64,000 nt of DNA. Source: Nectonema munidae. Taxonomy: Eukaryota > Nematomorpha > Nectonematoida > Nectonematidae. A program made the translations under genes and the position numbers. The DNA is taken from contig JAUIRK010000965.1 of NCBI GenBank assembly GCA_030549495.1, forward strand, positions 248,001 to 312,000, given 5' to 3'. Under the pieces are notes generated by a model. The model was given only the letters and a program-made list of their open reading frames with translations. It searched no databases and was not told the DNA's origin. This document shows positions 36,089-51,100 of the stretch, piece by piece; the stretch's first letter is position 1; each line of letters starts with the position of its first letter.

Positions 36089-36154
36089 AAAGGATGGACT
36101 TGCAAATGTATACGCAATGGATGGAACAATTTTAACCCCCATCAAAAGAAATGG
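36089..36154 (+). CDS. WDR19-like exon (blade 1 end)
   Basis: 66 bp, acceptor TATAATTAAG, donor GTAAGC. It encodes KDGLANVYAMDGTILTPIKR and then N, matching in position the VKIFDRHGQ-type strand of blade 1. It starts with one base and ends with two bases (GG) of split codons. The next exon supplies the single base needed. Confidence 0.6.
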
Positions 36155-39100
36155 GTAAGCTTTGCTTCTTTGGTTCAGTGATAGAACGTGTCTGTCTACC
36201 AATCAGCCCGTCTATAAAGAAGTGGGCTGAGCCCTCAGTTGGAATTTGGGCACCCGCGTCCCACCCTGTAACTCGCTTGAAATATATAAATGTACACACT
36301 CTCTTATAGTCCAGCCTCTCTTAGAATCACTACTCCCCCCACCCCCCGTGGTTAGAGTCTAGCGAGATTGAGAGAAAACATATGAAATCATTTCTTAAAT
36401 GAAGCAATAACTAGAGCTACGATTGGAAATAAACTTTCTACATGAAAAGCTTTTAAAAGCGTAATGATATGCGACCGTTTATAAAAGTCGTTTTCAAACT
36501 GCGCACTAAAGCTTCAAAACGGTTTTGGAAATGTTAGGGGAAGTTTTAAGAATTTAATAATGATGACTAAAAGTTTTTCTTGTTTGAAATACAGATACAT
36601 TTTGAATAATTTTTATGATACTTTTTTTAAATATTGAATATGTTGAATTTGTTATAATTTTTTTTTTACCTTTTTATATGAAAAAGATTCTCAAAGAAAA
36701 ATGGAAAATACTCTGAATTAAATTTAGATTAAGGGGTTCAATAGAGATATAAAAAAGACGGAACTATTAATTTTCAATATAAAAAACGCTAAAATTCTAA
36801 TACTTTTCATTTTTTTCGAATACTGTGCGAAAATAACTGGATTTGGTGAAGTAAATAAAATTTTAAGTCTTCAAAAAAAATATATAGATAAATGTGAAAG
36901 TGGTGATATTAAAATTAATTTCAGTAATATCAAACCTAACTTCAACATTTGGAAGATAAAACCAAATGTAACGCTCACATCGATGAAAGGATGTCAAATG
37001 TCGCGTAAAAAATACCCAATATATTCTTCATTTTAATATAACATTTTATATTAATTTTTATAATTATTTAAATTTTCAATGCATTTTCCTTTTGAATTAT
37101 ATTCTTTGTTAAATTTTGTTAAATATGTAGTAAAGCCTTTCAAGTCTTTGAAAAAAAAGTTGTCTTAGATTTTTGAAAAAATAATTTATAATTTATATTT
37201 ATGATGGGTAACTATAGTTTTCCTTAGAAAGAAGAGTTTGAAAAAAACAAAACTATAAGATTGTTCAAATTTCGGAGTTATAAAATATTTTTATACGTAC
37301 GCCCTTATACATAAGAGTTATGCATTTTAGTCATGTGTTATATCATTTTTGCAGTCAAAATTGCATTCAAAGTGGTAGATGCGATCAATTTTTTACTTTA
37401 AAAAAGATGTATAGATGTGTGCTTTTACTTTGGAGAAACTTTGTGTAGCTGCTATAGTTTTATTTTTTCTTGAAATTGCAAATTCAATGCAGTCAGTTAT
37501 TTCAGAAACTAGAATTAGTATCTGTAAAACCCAACACGAACAAGGTACAATTTTCACATTTTCATTCAAGAAGTTATATTCATTTTTTTACTTATAGATA
37601 CATTGATTATAATGTACAGTTTTTTTAGAGCCTAAATTTTTCTGGGCAAAAATTTGAAAAATGGGGCAAAATTTTTTATCAACCATATAAAAAAACCTGT
37701 ATATTTTATATGATAATTAAATAATTTTAGCTCTAATTAAAACATTATTAATTAAAATTAAATTTCACTTTTTTAAAATATTAGTCTCCCAGAAAATTCT
37801 AAAAAAAAATATGCAAAAAAATTATGGAATTTATTAAATTGTAAAATTTATTTTCCTTCTCCCAAATTACCTACAAATTGCTACTTACAACTTTGACCAC
37901 AAAAGTGAATTCCCCCCAAATCTCTTACTCCCCAAATCGATAGGCAGCAATGGGGTTGGCTTTCTTTCCCGTCAATTTCATTCATGATCCATAGGACATA
38001 TATGCATGCGTTCTCTGTTCCAGGGGCAATAATCATTACAGCTAGAACAAAAGTTACTCTATGTTTTGATATTGTGTTTCTGTGGATCGCTGCGAGCATT
38101 CGTGGAAGTTTATTTTAGCGTGAGTGCTGCTGTGTTTACGATATCCTAAAAATAGGGATACAATTATTTCGAAGTGCGCTATAAATTATTATTAGAGATT
38201 TCTGTGCATGAGGATCAATTTGTATTTTCAATGATTCATGGCGCCATGTCAACTATTTTTTAGCATTATATCACTATTGAAAAGTTTAGATTGTAACTAA
38301 ATGAGAAGTAACCAAATATTTAAAGTCAGGCAGGCGTTTCATAGGAAAAATTTTTGCAATCAGTTGTCCGACTATATATACGAATTTATTGCATATATTT
38401 GTTTTCTAATTCCTTTTTCTAGAAGCCTTTCTTCCTTTATTTACTGCTTATTCTACAAGTAAAAATTTTAGGCTTCATTTTTCCCAACTATTTTAATCCC
38501 ATACAAATTTGATTGAAATAAGACATATAGCATATTATTTGAACGATATGGCTGTACATTTTTCTTTCAAAGAGCTTTTGTTCTTCATTATACTTTTTAT
38601 ATTTTTTTCGAAACAGCGTTTGCACTCACATCTCATGGAATAAAAGTGGAGAAGTTCTGGCTTTGAGTTTTCACGGAAAATCTCTTCTCGTTCTCTTTAA
38701 CACCATAACAAAAGAATTCAAAGATCTCACTTTTCTAAAACAGTATTTATTACAGCTAATTTTTTTAATCAAAATTTTCATTCTTATTATATAAATTAAG
38801 AAAAATTATTTTTGAATTAATTTTACGTTGTTGATTATTATCAATTCATGCATAATTGGGTCCTAAGTTAGTTTTTAAAAAAGACAAGAAAGGGCGCAAG
38901 AAATAAATAAAATACTTTCGATAATCTTTAGAAAAAAATTGTGAAAAAGAAGCTTCGATGTAAAAGTGGAAATTTTTCTTTAGCTGAAACTATATTTATG
39001 TTTTTTCCCTGTAATTTATTATTTATTCCTTAGATAAACTCAAATTTATCATGTGAGCTTTGACATGTGAGCTCGGTTATGAAGTTCTTTTGTAGCATTT

Positions 39101-42100
39101 GTGCTTTACTTTGAAAAAAGTAGGTTTTTGTATTACAAATAACGGAATGAGAAAACAAAGATATTTCAAAATGTATCGACCAAATCAGCATTGTGGTAGA
39201 ACGCAATAAATCATTTAATTAAGCAAATACAAGAAAGTCTTCATGATGTGAGGCATCCTAAACAAGCTCATTATATTGGACAAATATACAACCACTGTAG
39301 CTCCGGATTTGAGTTTTATTACATTATTTTCTGCCGTAAAAATATTGGAAATTATACATCTTTCAATCAATTTAAAAAAAGTCAATCAATTTTATGCAGT
39401 AATATGATTTGTTCAGTAAGTGCCAATTAATAGAGGAAGTCAAAATGAGTATAAAAACATGAAATAATAGAATGAAATGCAGTTATTTATCAATTTTCAA
39501 AAGAAAATGTGGTTTGTTCATTAAGTTTTTTTAATTGTCGGTGTGGCATTCTAGGAAAGAATTATCTTCCATAGCTGGATAGATGGGATCTACTACATTA
39601 TAGCTAGGCCTAAATGAGCTAGGCCCAAAAGAGCTAAAACATTTGAGTTAGTGCGACAAAATGGCTAGTTCCATAATAGCTACTAACGAAACCGCTTTTA
39701 TGATAAAAAAAAAGAGCTAGCAGTGCATTTAAGCTGTAACAAAAAGAGCTGTTAATCAAAATAGCTAGTTCAAGAAAATGTAGCCTTGTTTAGCATTGAA
39801 AATGTAGCCTTGATTAGACTTTAAAATGTAGCCTTCAGTTTTCATTAAATTTTTTTCTTTTTTAAGAATAAGTAAATTAGTTATATTCCAGCCATCATCA
39901 TGGAAATTATCAAGTAAGTCGCAGAAAGGAAAAGATTTGCTCAGCTACGATGGATTTTTGTACCGAAAAAAATACAACGAACAAAAGTCACCAGAAGTGG
40001 AGATGTGAAATGAAGGGTTGTAGTAGGGAAATATTGAAAACTGTACTGAACTTCAAAGGAAAGTGTGAAGTAAACAGTGGACACGAACATAATCATGCCC
40101 CAGATTCCGCAGGACCAAAGTGTTAGAGTTGCTTTAAGCAAAATAAATGAACAAGCTTCAAAATGTAGTGCACCACCACGAAGAGTTAATAGTACAAGAG
40201 CTGGACGACGAAGCAATGGCTAACGTCCCTAAAAAGGGCGCTCCAAAAACTTATTCAACGCAGACGTAAGGTTGAAGACCCTTTCACTGAACTTATATCA
40301 ATTAGCGAATGACAAATTCCAGAAGAATTTAAAACCGTTACCATAAACAAAAATACAGAACCCATTTTATTGAGTGATGTAACAAGTGATTCCAAGCGAA
40401 TAATCCTTAACGCAAGTCAGCGTATGCTCGATCAACTTGACAATTCAAAAATATGTATGTGTGATGGCACTTTCAAAGTTGTTCCTAGAATTTATTTGTT
40501 GTTCCTAGATCTTTTTTCTCTTTCGATGAGTTTATGTTATGATGCCAGATAAAACTCAGTCAACATATGAACGAACTTTTCAGATTTTGAAAGACAAGCG
40601 CTCAAACTGTGATCCTGTAAACGTAACCGTAGACTTCGAAAGGTCTGTTATTAATGCATTCATGACAGTGTTTCCTGATGCAAACCTAAATGGATTTTTC
40701 TTTCACCTATCATAGTCAATATTTAGAAAAATACAAATCACTGGATTACCAAGTATCAATATATCTATTATCTGATGCCAACTGCCGTTTTTATTGCAAG
40801 ATGTTGGCTGCTTTTGCATTTCTAGATCCAGATTAAGTGAAAGATGCATTTGAAGAGCTGAAAGATGGCCTCGAACGTCTACAATTGGATGGAAAATACA
40901 AATATTGAATGAGTATTATAAAGACTCATACATTGGTAAACGACAAAAAAGAAAAAGAAGAATCGTGTCCAATCGTGTCCAGGCATTTGGCCGAAAGACA
41001 TTTAGCCGACAGACATCTGACCGAATGGACATTTAGCCGACGTACATTTGGCCGAACAGACATTTGACCGAACCGACATTTCACCAAACGGACATTTGAC
41101 CGAACAGACATTTGACCGAACGGACATTTGATCGAATAAACATTTAGAATAGATTTTAGAATAAACATTAGAAATAGTTAGAATATTGTTAGTCTTAGGG
41201 TTGGTGTTAGTATAGTTAAAATATTGTTAGTTTTAACGTTAGTGTTAGCAGTATAGTTAGAATATTGTTAGTCTTAGAGTCGATGTAGTATAGTATATTA
41301 TAGTATAGCATATTTTCAAATCCAACCATAAAATAGAAGATTGTTGGTCAGTAATTAGTTAGACCCTTATATATAACCATACAAAAATTTAGCAAATTAG
41401 TCCTGAGTGAACATAAGCTTACCATAAGTGAGTTATAAGCGTAAAACTTGTGCTCTGATGAGGAATACATTTCATTTGTGGCACGTAAGTATATACAAAA
41501 TTGTGTTATAAATAGCATAAGATAACATACGCATCTTTACCGTGTCCGGGCATTTGGCCGAAAGATCAATTGTCTCTTCTGTTCTGTTCGGTCAATTGTC
41601 TGCTCTGTCAAATGTCCGTTCGGTGAAATGTCTGTTCGGCGAAATATACTTCGGCTAAATGTCCATTCGGTCAGATGTCTATCGGCCAAATGTCTGTCGG
41701 CCAATTGTCTTTCGGCCAAATGTCCGGATACCAGAAGAATACTCTTATTTCCCATCGATTTGTGGAAGGTTCGGGAAAGAAAACAAAATGATACAATAAA
41801 GAAAAATAACAAGCTAGAGGGATGGCATCGTGTTATTCATGGAATGTTTGACATTACTCATCCAACTATATGGTGCTTTCTTGAAGGAATTAAAAAAGAG
41901 AACAGAGAAGCAATATAAATGCGTATATCAGTGGAAAGCAAGTACCTGTCAAAAGAAAGACGAAGGGAATCAAGGATAGACTCAAAAGCTTGATTAATAA
42001 GCATAACAATAATGATATATCTACTAAAGATTTTTTACGAGGAACCAGCTATAACATAACACATTAAATTTGTCGCGTTTTAGCATTTTTAGTTATTTTT

Positions 42101-45100
42101 CTACTCAATTTGTTTTTTTTGTTTGTTTCTACAATAAAGTGTGTTAATTAAAACTATTACTGATATATAATAATGTTTTGTAAAATTATTATTGATTAGA
42201 ATCTGATAATTCTTCACACACATTTTAAGCAACACTACATTTGCTTGAAACGAATTGCCCCGGGCCGCCACACCTAGGGGGCGCCATTTCATTGCCACTG
42301 ACGTAAACGCAGCAGAACTTGAGATGGAAATTGAGGACATTCAAATGTTTTTGAAACCTCGGAAGGAAAAACCGACAAACGCTATGGAGTTACTTGCTTT
42401 CCTGTCCTCGAACTCAGGACTCTGTCCGAATCTACAAGTGGCTCTGAGGATCATACTGACAATTGCCTGTGAAAGGTCATTCAGCAAGCTAAAATTTATT
42501 AAGTCCTCCAAAGTCTGGCTCTTATGAGCATTGAGAAAGAAGTTCTCCATTGTATTGATTTTGACAAAGTCATCGATAATTTTGCTGCTGCTAAAACACA
42601 AAAAATGAACATCTAATGGAGACAGACTGTCTTCCACTCAGTCAGTATATATCTGAATTATGTGGCTTAATTAAAATGTGAGCATTTTTTTTCTAAATCA
42701 CTTTTTAAGGCAGAATGGGGTGGGGATGAGTGAGAAAAGAAAGAGTAAGGGGTGACGGGCTCCATTCAGGACCTTTGCCCTGGAGCGCCACGATCCCTTG
42801 ATACAGCCCTCACCTGTTCAAAGTCTAAAAGTTTAACAGGGCATGAATTATAGGACAAAATAGATGAAGAACACTGTCCAAGATCACCAATGCCACAAAA
42901 AAAGTGAGAATAGGAGAAGACATAGAAGAAGAAGAAGAGATAAAAGCATAAAGATGATCTAAACGTTGTATAAAATTAAGAATTTATTGGCCAAAACAAC
43001 TTCATTTCGGTTTTACCTTTCAATTTCATTCATTTATTTTAGAGAGCGCGTGTCCTTTCTTTGTTGGAAGGATAACTGCAATAAATTGATCTTCAACTTA
43101 AACGATTCTCTCTTCCTTTACGATTACGACAAGGATCAGTAAGATTTTATTTTTTACTTTTATCAAGAGCAATCTTCTTTGTTCTTGGCCTGAAGGAGGT
43201 TGTTTAGATGAGATGTTTGGCGTTGGTACAAGAAGTTCTTCTGCTAGAATGCATGAGTAAAGCTCTCTTGATCATAGTTAAACATAACTTGCCTTTTTAT
43301 GCTTTAGGATACCAAATTAGACTATAACTAAAAGTTTGGTTAAAATATTAAATTTTCCCATGTCCTTACATTGTACAGCATAGAAGAATATATTTATTAA
43401 CCACGTTAGTGAATTCTGTTCTCATATTAATTAAGCCTAATTTTATTATCTTAACTAAAAAAATTATTAACTTTCTAAACAACAAAAAGTTTTTGGAAAG
43501 ATTAGATTTTGTATACCAATACAGGCATACATAAGACATAAATGCAAACAAGCATATAAGTCAATTATTATCTATCTTAAAAAGTAGGAATACCATGGAT
43601 GCGCCTCTGATTTAAGTGAACATAACTATCCCTTTTATTGTGGTAAGGGTTCAAGAAGTAAAAAGTAGGCTAATTTTTTTAGATAGATTAAATGCGGTTT
43701 CCTTGATAAAATGACTTCAATGAGCAAGGGAAAAAATAAAGATATAAGAAAACTGTTAGCAAATTATTAACACAAAATCAAATTATAATATTAATATCAT
43801 ATACGCGCCAAACCACATACTGGACAAAAAAATACAAAAGAGTCAAAGAAGATTTACTAAAAAAATTATTGCGATTCACGATTTGACGCATGAAGATTGA
43901 GCTAAGAAACTGAATCTTCCTTCGTTACTCTACAGAAAAAAAGACAGGTTTACAATATATACTATATGAAAATATGGATGTTGAAGAAGTATTGCGTGTA
44001 TCCCGATTCAAGTCTCTTAAACTTGAGTTAGACTCATTTTATGGTAACTTTAGAGGAACTTACTTTGCTAAAATCTTTATAAAAGATTGGAACAAGCTTC
44101 CAGTATATGTTGCCTCCTCACCAATCTTGAATGCTTTTAAAAAAAGATTTGCACTAGACTCATTTTAAGTTTGTATTTATGCTGTTTATTAATTGAAGAT
44201 CTTGGTATTTATGTCAATGGCGTAGCCAAAAATATAAACATGGGGTGACACAAGGGGGCAAGTCAAGTGGGATTTTCGCAAAAAATGTCAACACTTCAGA
44301 GCTTAGCAGGTAGATTTATAAAGGCTGTAAATTTTTAAGAGAATAAAAATGGCAGAAGGGGGGCACCTTTTGAAAATGGAAGGATACAGCTCCATAGGCT
44401 CCGTCCTGTTTACGCCACTGATTTGTGTTCATAAAGAAGTTGTAATTATAGACCAATATTTTCTAGGTTATAATTACCTTATTTTGCTTAATAAAATATT
44501 TGTTATGTTATATTATAAAACTGCTAATTGTCAATGTGTCCTATTCTAAGGTGATGATAACCGTAAAGATTCGATGTAGTGTTTTCTTGATGAAAGGTGA
44601 GACTTCATTTTCACCATGATATCTCTTATGAACACAAAGAATAGTCTTTGCCCATCTAAAAGATCCAAATAAAACTGAAATCTCTCATAAGTGAAGATGA
44701 AAACATGACCCAACGCATCCATGAATATAATAAATTTTTTCCAAAATCGAAATTACTTCTCTAAGGAATAACCTAATATTTGGGTAGCGCGGATATCTTC
44801 TTTATTTTGCATAAAAAAGTAGGGTATTAAAAAATTCACTAGGCAGCTAGAAGAACTTAAAATGACTCTTTTAATGAAAATGGACGATAAAATCTTATTT
44901 TCTTTAAAGATTATCTTTAACATCATTTCCACGCGAAAAAAGTAATTTAAAAATTAAAAATAACTTGAAGAAGTTGATTTGACTACAACACTCTGATGTT
45001 ACTTGTATTCCAATTTAAACCTATCCGAATATTATAAAGGAAATAGTTCGTAGAATGTTAATCAAAGCAATTGAAACATTTGCAAAGAAAAAGCGATTTG

Positions 45101-48100
45101 CGAATGCTAAGAGAATTGGCTAATCTCAACTCTACACAAATTTTATGCAGTTTGCAAATTTAATGATTAAGTTATTTATATTTGACATGAAGCGTTCCTT
45201 GAGGTATATATTGCTACGCCCCTCGGACATTTGGCCGATAGACCATCAGCCGAGAGACATTTGGCGGAACACATATTTTGCCGAACAGAAATTAGTGAAC
45301 GAATATTTCTACAAAAATGTGAATACTGTCTAGAATATTTCCAAACTTCTGTAACGAATAAAAAATGTTGTTTTAATGTTAAAACAATAAAACTAAAAAA
45401 ATGCGATAAAAAAGATGCGCACACTAACATTCATATTTTTTGATTATGATAGAAATAAACTACTTTTTTTCCAAAATATGCTCACTATATTTCTCGATGA
45501 TAGACATCAGTCTTGTATTTAATATCGTATACTTGTGGTATGATTCAATTAATTAAATGTGATGTTAGATAATAATACATCATTATAAATTGACGTATTT
45601 CGAAAAATGTCTATTTGGTATAATTTTTGTTCGGCCAAATGTCTGTTTGGTAAAATGATGGTTCGGCCAGATATCCCCGTCTGCCAAATGTCTATCTATT
45701 TGCCATGATTATTATATGCCATGGGCCGCTCTTATTAGTCAAATTTATTCACCATTATAAAAGTATTTAAAATAATTTTGGTAATATATTAAAGTAGGGG
45801 GGGGGGGGGGGGGGGGGTTCTTAAGAATATTAGAAAACTGATGAAGTGCTCTCACTAACATTAAGTCTGCTCACCCCAACTTTATATATTTAGTTGTTTT
45901 AAATATACGAGGGCAATTCTTTCCATTTAATTTTAATAAGAAAAAACATTATTCATTTTTACTCAATTTTGTCATATTAATGAATATTGACAAATTATTT
46001 GAATTTAAAACTTAAACTTATGAGTACTTATTGGTTAACACCCCCCCCCCCCACTCTTGAATTTTGTCGTTAACTTTGGTAGTATGATAAAGATGATCAT
46101 GTTAGCGGAAAAAATTAACGAATTCGTTCGAAACTAACTAACTAACTCCTTAACTAACCAACTGAATAATTAATTAAATAACTGGCCAACTAACTGACCA
46201 ACCAACTGACTAACTAATCATACCTTTAAGTTCGATTTTCAAATAACTAGTTAGTTGATTAAATAGTTGATTCGTTTTGTTAGTTAGGCCTTGGACAGTT
46301 ATTCAGTTAATTAGTAAGTTATTTATGCATATATTTGGTTTGTTAGTTGGTTAATTCGTCAATGAAATTAATTAGTTGTAGAAGAATTTTTTTTGATAAA
46401 AAAATTTTAAACTCACAAAAAAATGTTCCTGTATTATTCACAATAAATTTTGTGTTACAGATTTAAGGTATATTTTCGTATATATATTTAAATAGAAGCT
46501 AATTTTAATTGGTGGTTAGAAGGAGATAAAACCAATAAGTATCGATTTTTGTTTCCTTTCGATCCCAACACATTGTTTAAATGAAGAAGAAGATTTCTCG
46601 ATTTTAAGATGCTTTTATATCGAATCACTCAATGTTGTCGGCTTTTAACGAATTTTATCATTTTTCAATTGCAATTGCTTTCATGGGTATTTTTTATTCT
46701 TTGTAGGAAAATTCATTTGTACACAAGTGAATCGCCTTCTAATTGGCTGTACGGACTTTGTCTGTTCACTAATATGTGCATAGTGAGTGATGACGAAATA
46801 CTGTGTAGTGGAGATGAAGGCAGAGAGTTTACGAAGACGGAGTACAGTGGTGTGATGGGCAAAGCCAGCTCAAACCACGAATTCCTCTTCCAGAAGAAAA
46901 GTTGCAAAATGCACGTAAGTCAAACACACGCAATCTTATCCTATCATATCATTGAAAGAGGAGATAGTTCAAGTTTGAATTGAAAAGAAAGACTAATTCT
47001 AAATCCCTCTGTATCCCTTCAAACTCGTGGAATTTTATAATTGAAAAATGGCTGTAAATTAATAACCTTAATGTATTTGTCAAATATATAGCTTATTATA
47101 TTAGCTGTTATATGCACCTTAATGGCTTATATAATACATTGGAACTTTTAAACAGACAAATTCTTTTATCCTCTGTTCCTGGTTTTCCTTTCTCGTAACG
47201 GTCTATTTGATCTGAAGATCAGGAGAGTGGTTGAAAATTTATTGTTCAAAGAGTTTGCTTGACTTTTCTCCCTATACATATACCATTTTGACTTTTATTC
47301 ATGACTTTTCAACGACATTCTGTTTATACATATATAACAAATTTACATAGCATTCATATTTATTTCGTTATTGTCCTTGCTTGTTTTACATCTACATCTA
47401 TCTTAATTAATTTTATCTTCTTTGGTGTGCAACTTCAATCAGCTGGGTTTGCCTATGATACTATAGCTTTCAAAAATTGCTATATATTTTGCTTTCGATT
47501 CAGATTTTTTAATACAGTTTATCATCATTCACAGATTACTTAACGTTGGCTTTTCTCATACTTGTATGTTATTTTTTCTAAAAAAAACTGTTCAATTAAC
47601 TTAATTAGTTAATAGTTTGCTTGTTAATTACTTAACTAATTAGTTAGTATAGTTATTATTCGTTTCTTAGCAAATATTACTCTCTAAGTATAGTTATTCC
47701 GTTTGAATAATTTTATACAGTAAATATCTTTTAGTGGCAACACAATTCCAAATTTTTGAAAAGCCCATTCAAAGTTATAAGCGTAAAATTTTTTTCTACT
47801 AAAGCCGATATTTTTACATAAGCTTTAAAAAAGAATGAATTTCCACTCTTTTAGTTCATAGTTGAATTAATTTTAGGAACCACTTTTTTTGATCGGAAAT
47901 AAAAAAATTAAATTAAAAATAATTTAATGAAATTAACTTAAACAAAGTAATTCTATCTTTAATCAGTGTCTTGTAAATAATAAAAATTTCAATTTCCCTA
48001 CAGTAAACTTCTAAAACTCAATCACATAAAAAGATTTTCTTTTTATCTTAAAAAGTGTAAATTTGAGAGCTGCTAATTTTTAGAAACGGAATAGAGAAAA

Positions 48101-51100
48101 ATTGTTTTCATAATCGCCAGTTATACCTTCTCTTCGTAAATAAAATTAAAACTGTCCAAATAATGTTTTAAAAATATTTTATTAGAAACCTTTTTTATTC
48201 AAATGCTATCTTGCTGGAAACAGATATTTAATATTTGATTTCAAAGAAAAAAATAAGTTTAACTACGAATCTAGTATTTCTTGTAGTTTGAAATATAATG
48301 CTTCACTTTGAAGGAAGTAAAAGATTGTAGCAATTTTATTATAATTTATTTAAAATAATTGAAAGAAAGAAAGATTTATTCAAGAAAAAATGCATAAAAA
48401 AAATAACAAATTATAAAGTGTAATAAAAAAAACCTTTCCGATGGTGCAGATTGGCTCAGACACTTATGTAATAAACAATAAACAATTACATCAAAATTCG
48501 GATTTTTCAAAAGGCCTGATGGAGCCGCTAAGAATTAAAATAATTGATATGCGAAATACAAAAACAGTGAGATTAAATCATGGACTACGATCACCAAATT
48601 GCACCTTCTCAATCCCCTTCCTATATATATAGTGACTTATATATATAGGTGATATTCCTTTCACCCACTATTAAGGTTGCGTGCATCATAAACTCCCAAA
48701 GCATTCTACTAGTGAATCCGTCAACCCTTGTGCAAGAAGAAATAAATTTGCCCGCCAAATTCGGAAAAATACTCGACATAACCTGGGTCACTGGTGATAC
48801 GATTCTCTTGCTTCATGAAACAGGATTTCTCACGTTCATATCTTCTAAAGTGCAAAATACGGAGAATATTGTAAGTTACTCACTATAATATGTCTTTAAA
48901 TTTCGCACACCCACTCTTTCATAATATTTTAATGAATTGGTTTTAAGACCATCTTTTTTTATACCTAAAGCTAGAACTGCTTAATTTGCAAAAGCTTGCT
49001 TTCATTGATACACAATTATAATTAAAAAATTATGGGAAAACAATTTTCCATTTAGAGAAATAAAAAAGAATGAAAAAGTTTAAATTTTGCAACAAAAAAA
49101 GTATTTTTTTAATTTTTACATTTTTTTTAAATTTTCTTAAAAATTGGACACTAACTTTCCATTTAGAGAAATAAAAAATAGTTAAACTAGTTAATTGAAA
49201 ACAATTAATTTTCATGCAAGAATATCACAACTAAAAAAGGCATGTTTAAGAATTCGGTAGCGCATCCAGTACTTTTAGCTCAGAAGAGGTGCGGCTTAAT
49301 CGCTATGCTCCCTCTTTCTGTTTGACCTTCAATATATAAAATATTATACAGATCCAGTATAGCATTTTCACTTTAAGTTGGTCCTTTTTCATTTTAAGTT
49401 CGTCTTTTTTCAATTTAAGTTCATCTTTTTTCAATTTAAGTTCGTCTTTTTTTACTTTAATTTCGTCTTTTTACACTTTAAGTTCGTCCTTTTTCATTTT
49501 AAATTCGTCTTTTTTCATTTTAAGTTCTTCCTTTTTCATTTTAAGTTCGTCTTTTTTCATTTTAAGTTCGTCTTTTTTCATTTTAAGTTCGTCCTATTTC
49601 ATTTTAAGTTGATCTTTTTATTTTGATTTTGCTTTAAATTTTTTCTCTAAACTCTAAAATTTTGCCAGCAACAAGTTTTTTATCTTCTAATTCCGAATCG
49701 AAAAAAATTATCATAGTAAGTATTAAAAGTATTCTACGCAGTCTTTTTCAAAATGTAAGTTGCTAAAATCATACTTTAAATACGAAAAGTTTATAAAAAA
49801 ATTTGTTCAAGTTTTCAAATTAAAACTCAAATGAAAAAAAATTTTGTCTTTTTTTCATATTTTTTAAAATATTTATTAAAATCAGTTCTAAACTTAAATG
49901 TAGTCATAATTTTTGCAATTTATCTTTCATATTTAACTTATTTGTGCGTTTTATAAATAAAATTATGAATTTTGCGGTTTATTTTTGTTTTCAAAGTCAA
50001 GCCCATTTAAAGAACAGGATACAAATTTTAAAAAGATTCAAAAATTATACTATCCAATTTTGTAGTTTTCTGTCAATTATAGTTCAAAATTACGAAACTC
50101 GCACAAAATTATCCAAATTGATGATTTTTTGTTCCAGATGTGATGTATCCGATTCGGTCCTCTAAAAAAGGGTATATAAAGGAAACTTCTGCTATCCATT
50201 TTCTTTTTTGCTTGCTCCTTTGTCATTGATACGTTTGTCATTTGGATTACTCATTTTTCTTTCTAGTTAAATTTTTCATAATGTATGATAAAATATGATG
50301 TGAAAAAAAGTAGAACTGTTCAAACTTCTTTCCACGGAATTTTCCTCAATTAAAAGAGCTTCAGAAATACAGGGAATTAAGTATTCTACAGCAAGATCTA
50401 TTGTTCAAAGGCATCAGATTAAAAAGACGACGAATCAAGTTTACGTAAGCAACACGGTGGACATAAAAAAAGCTTCTCAAGCCTGAAAGACTACGTTTTT
50501 TAGAAAGCCTCATTGAAAGCACTTCAATGTTAACTTAGGAAGAAATGAGTAAAAAGTTTGAAGAAAAGTTTTCCATTAAAATTGCTCAAAGTATTCTTCA
50601 CAATTATTTGGTCAATACATTGAAAATTACACCCAAACAAGCAAATTGAGGCAGTAAATAAAGAAGATGTGCTTAAAAGAAAATTGTATGCACAAGAGTT
50701 TCAAAATTTTGCTTCTAGCTAGCAAGAATCTTTAATTTTTATTGTTGAAAGAGCTTAAACTTTCACCTGAGACGTTCTCACGCTCGTTCAAAAAGAGGAA
50801 GAAGAGCGAGTGTAATTATTCTTACTAACAGAGGAAAGAATGTTTCTCTTGTGTTAGCAGTGAACTGCTTTAAAGTGATTTATCATGAAATCATCGAAGA
50901 TGGTACTTGCAACGGTAAAAAGTTTTAAATTTCATTGAAAATTTGTTTGGAAAACTTAATCTTGATAATTCAATAAAAAGTAAGGTAAAGGTAAAGGTAC
51001 CATAGGGTGTTTTCATTGAGAAGGCACAGTTGCGCCGCTTGTATAGAACTATGAGGAAAGCAGGCTTGATGGTGGGTCGAACTCAAGACCTTGAGTTATC

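Noticed and set aside
37881-38099. 72-codon minus-strand ORF
   Set aside because: No recognisable domain, no splice context, lies inside an intron of the plus-strand gene.
40926-41812. ORFs with repeated SVRSNVRL / SAKCLSAKCL units on both strands
   Set aside because: They arise from the GGCCGA tandem units at the ends of the MITE, not from a gene.
49370-49620. CRISPR-like array of short direct repeats
   Set aside because: Units are contiguous without unique spacers, the genome is eukaryotic, and the array is part of a transposon end.
49378-49626. 82-codon ORF of repeated FHFKFVFF units
   Set aside because: It is a by-product of the 21-bp TIR repeats; the inverted array at 51913-52212 gives a similar peptide on the other strand.
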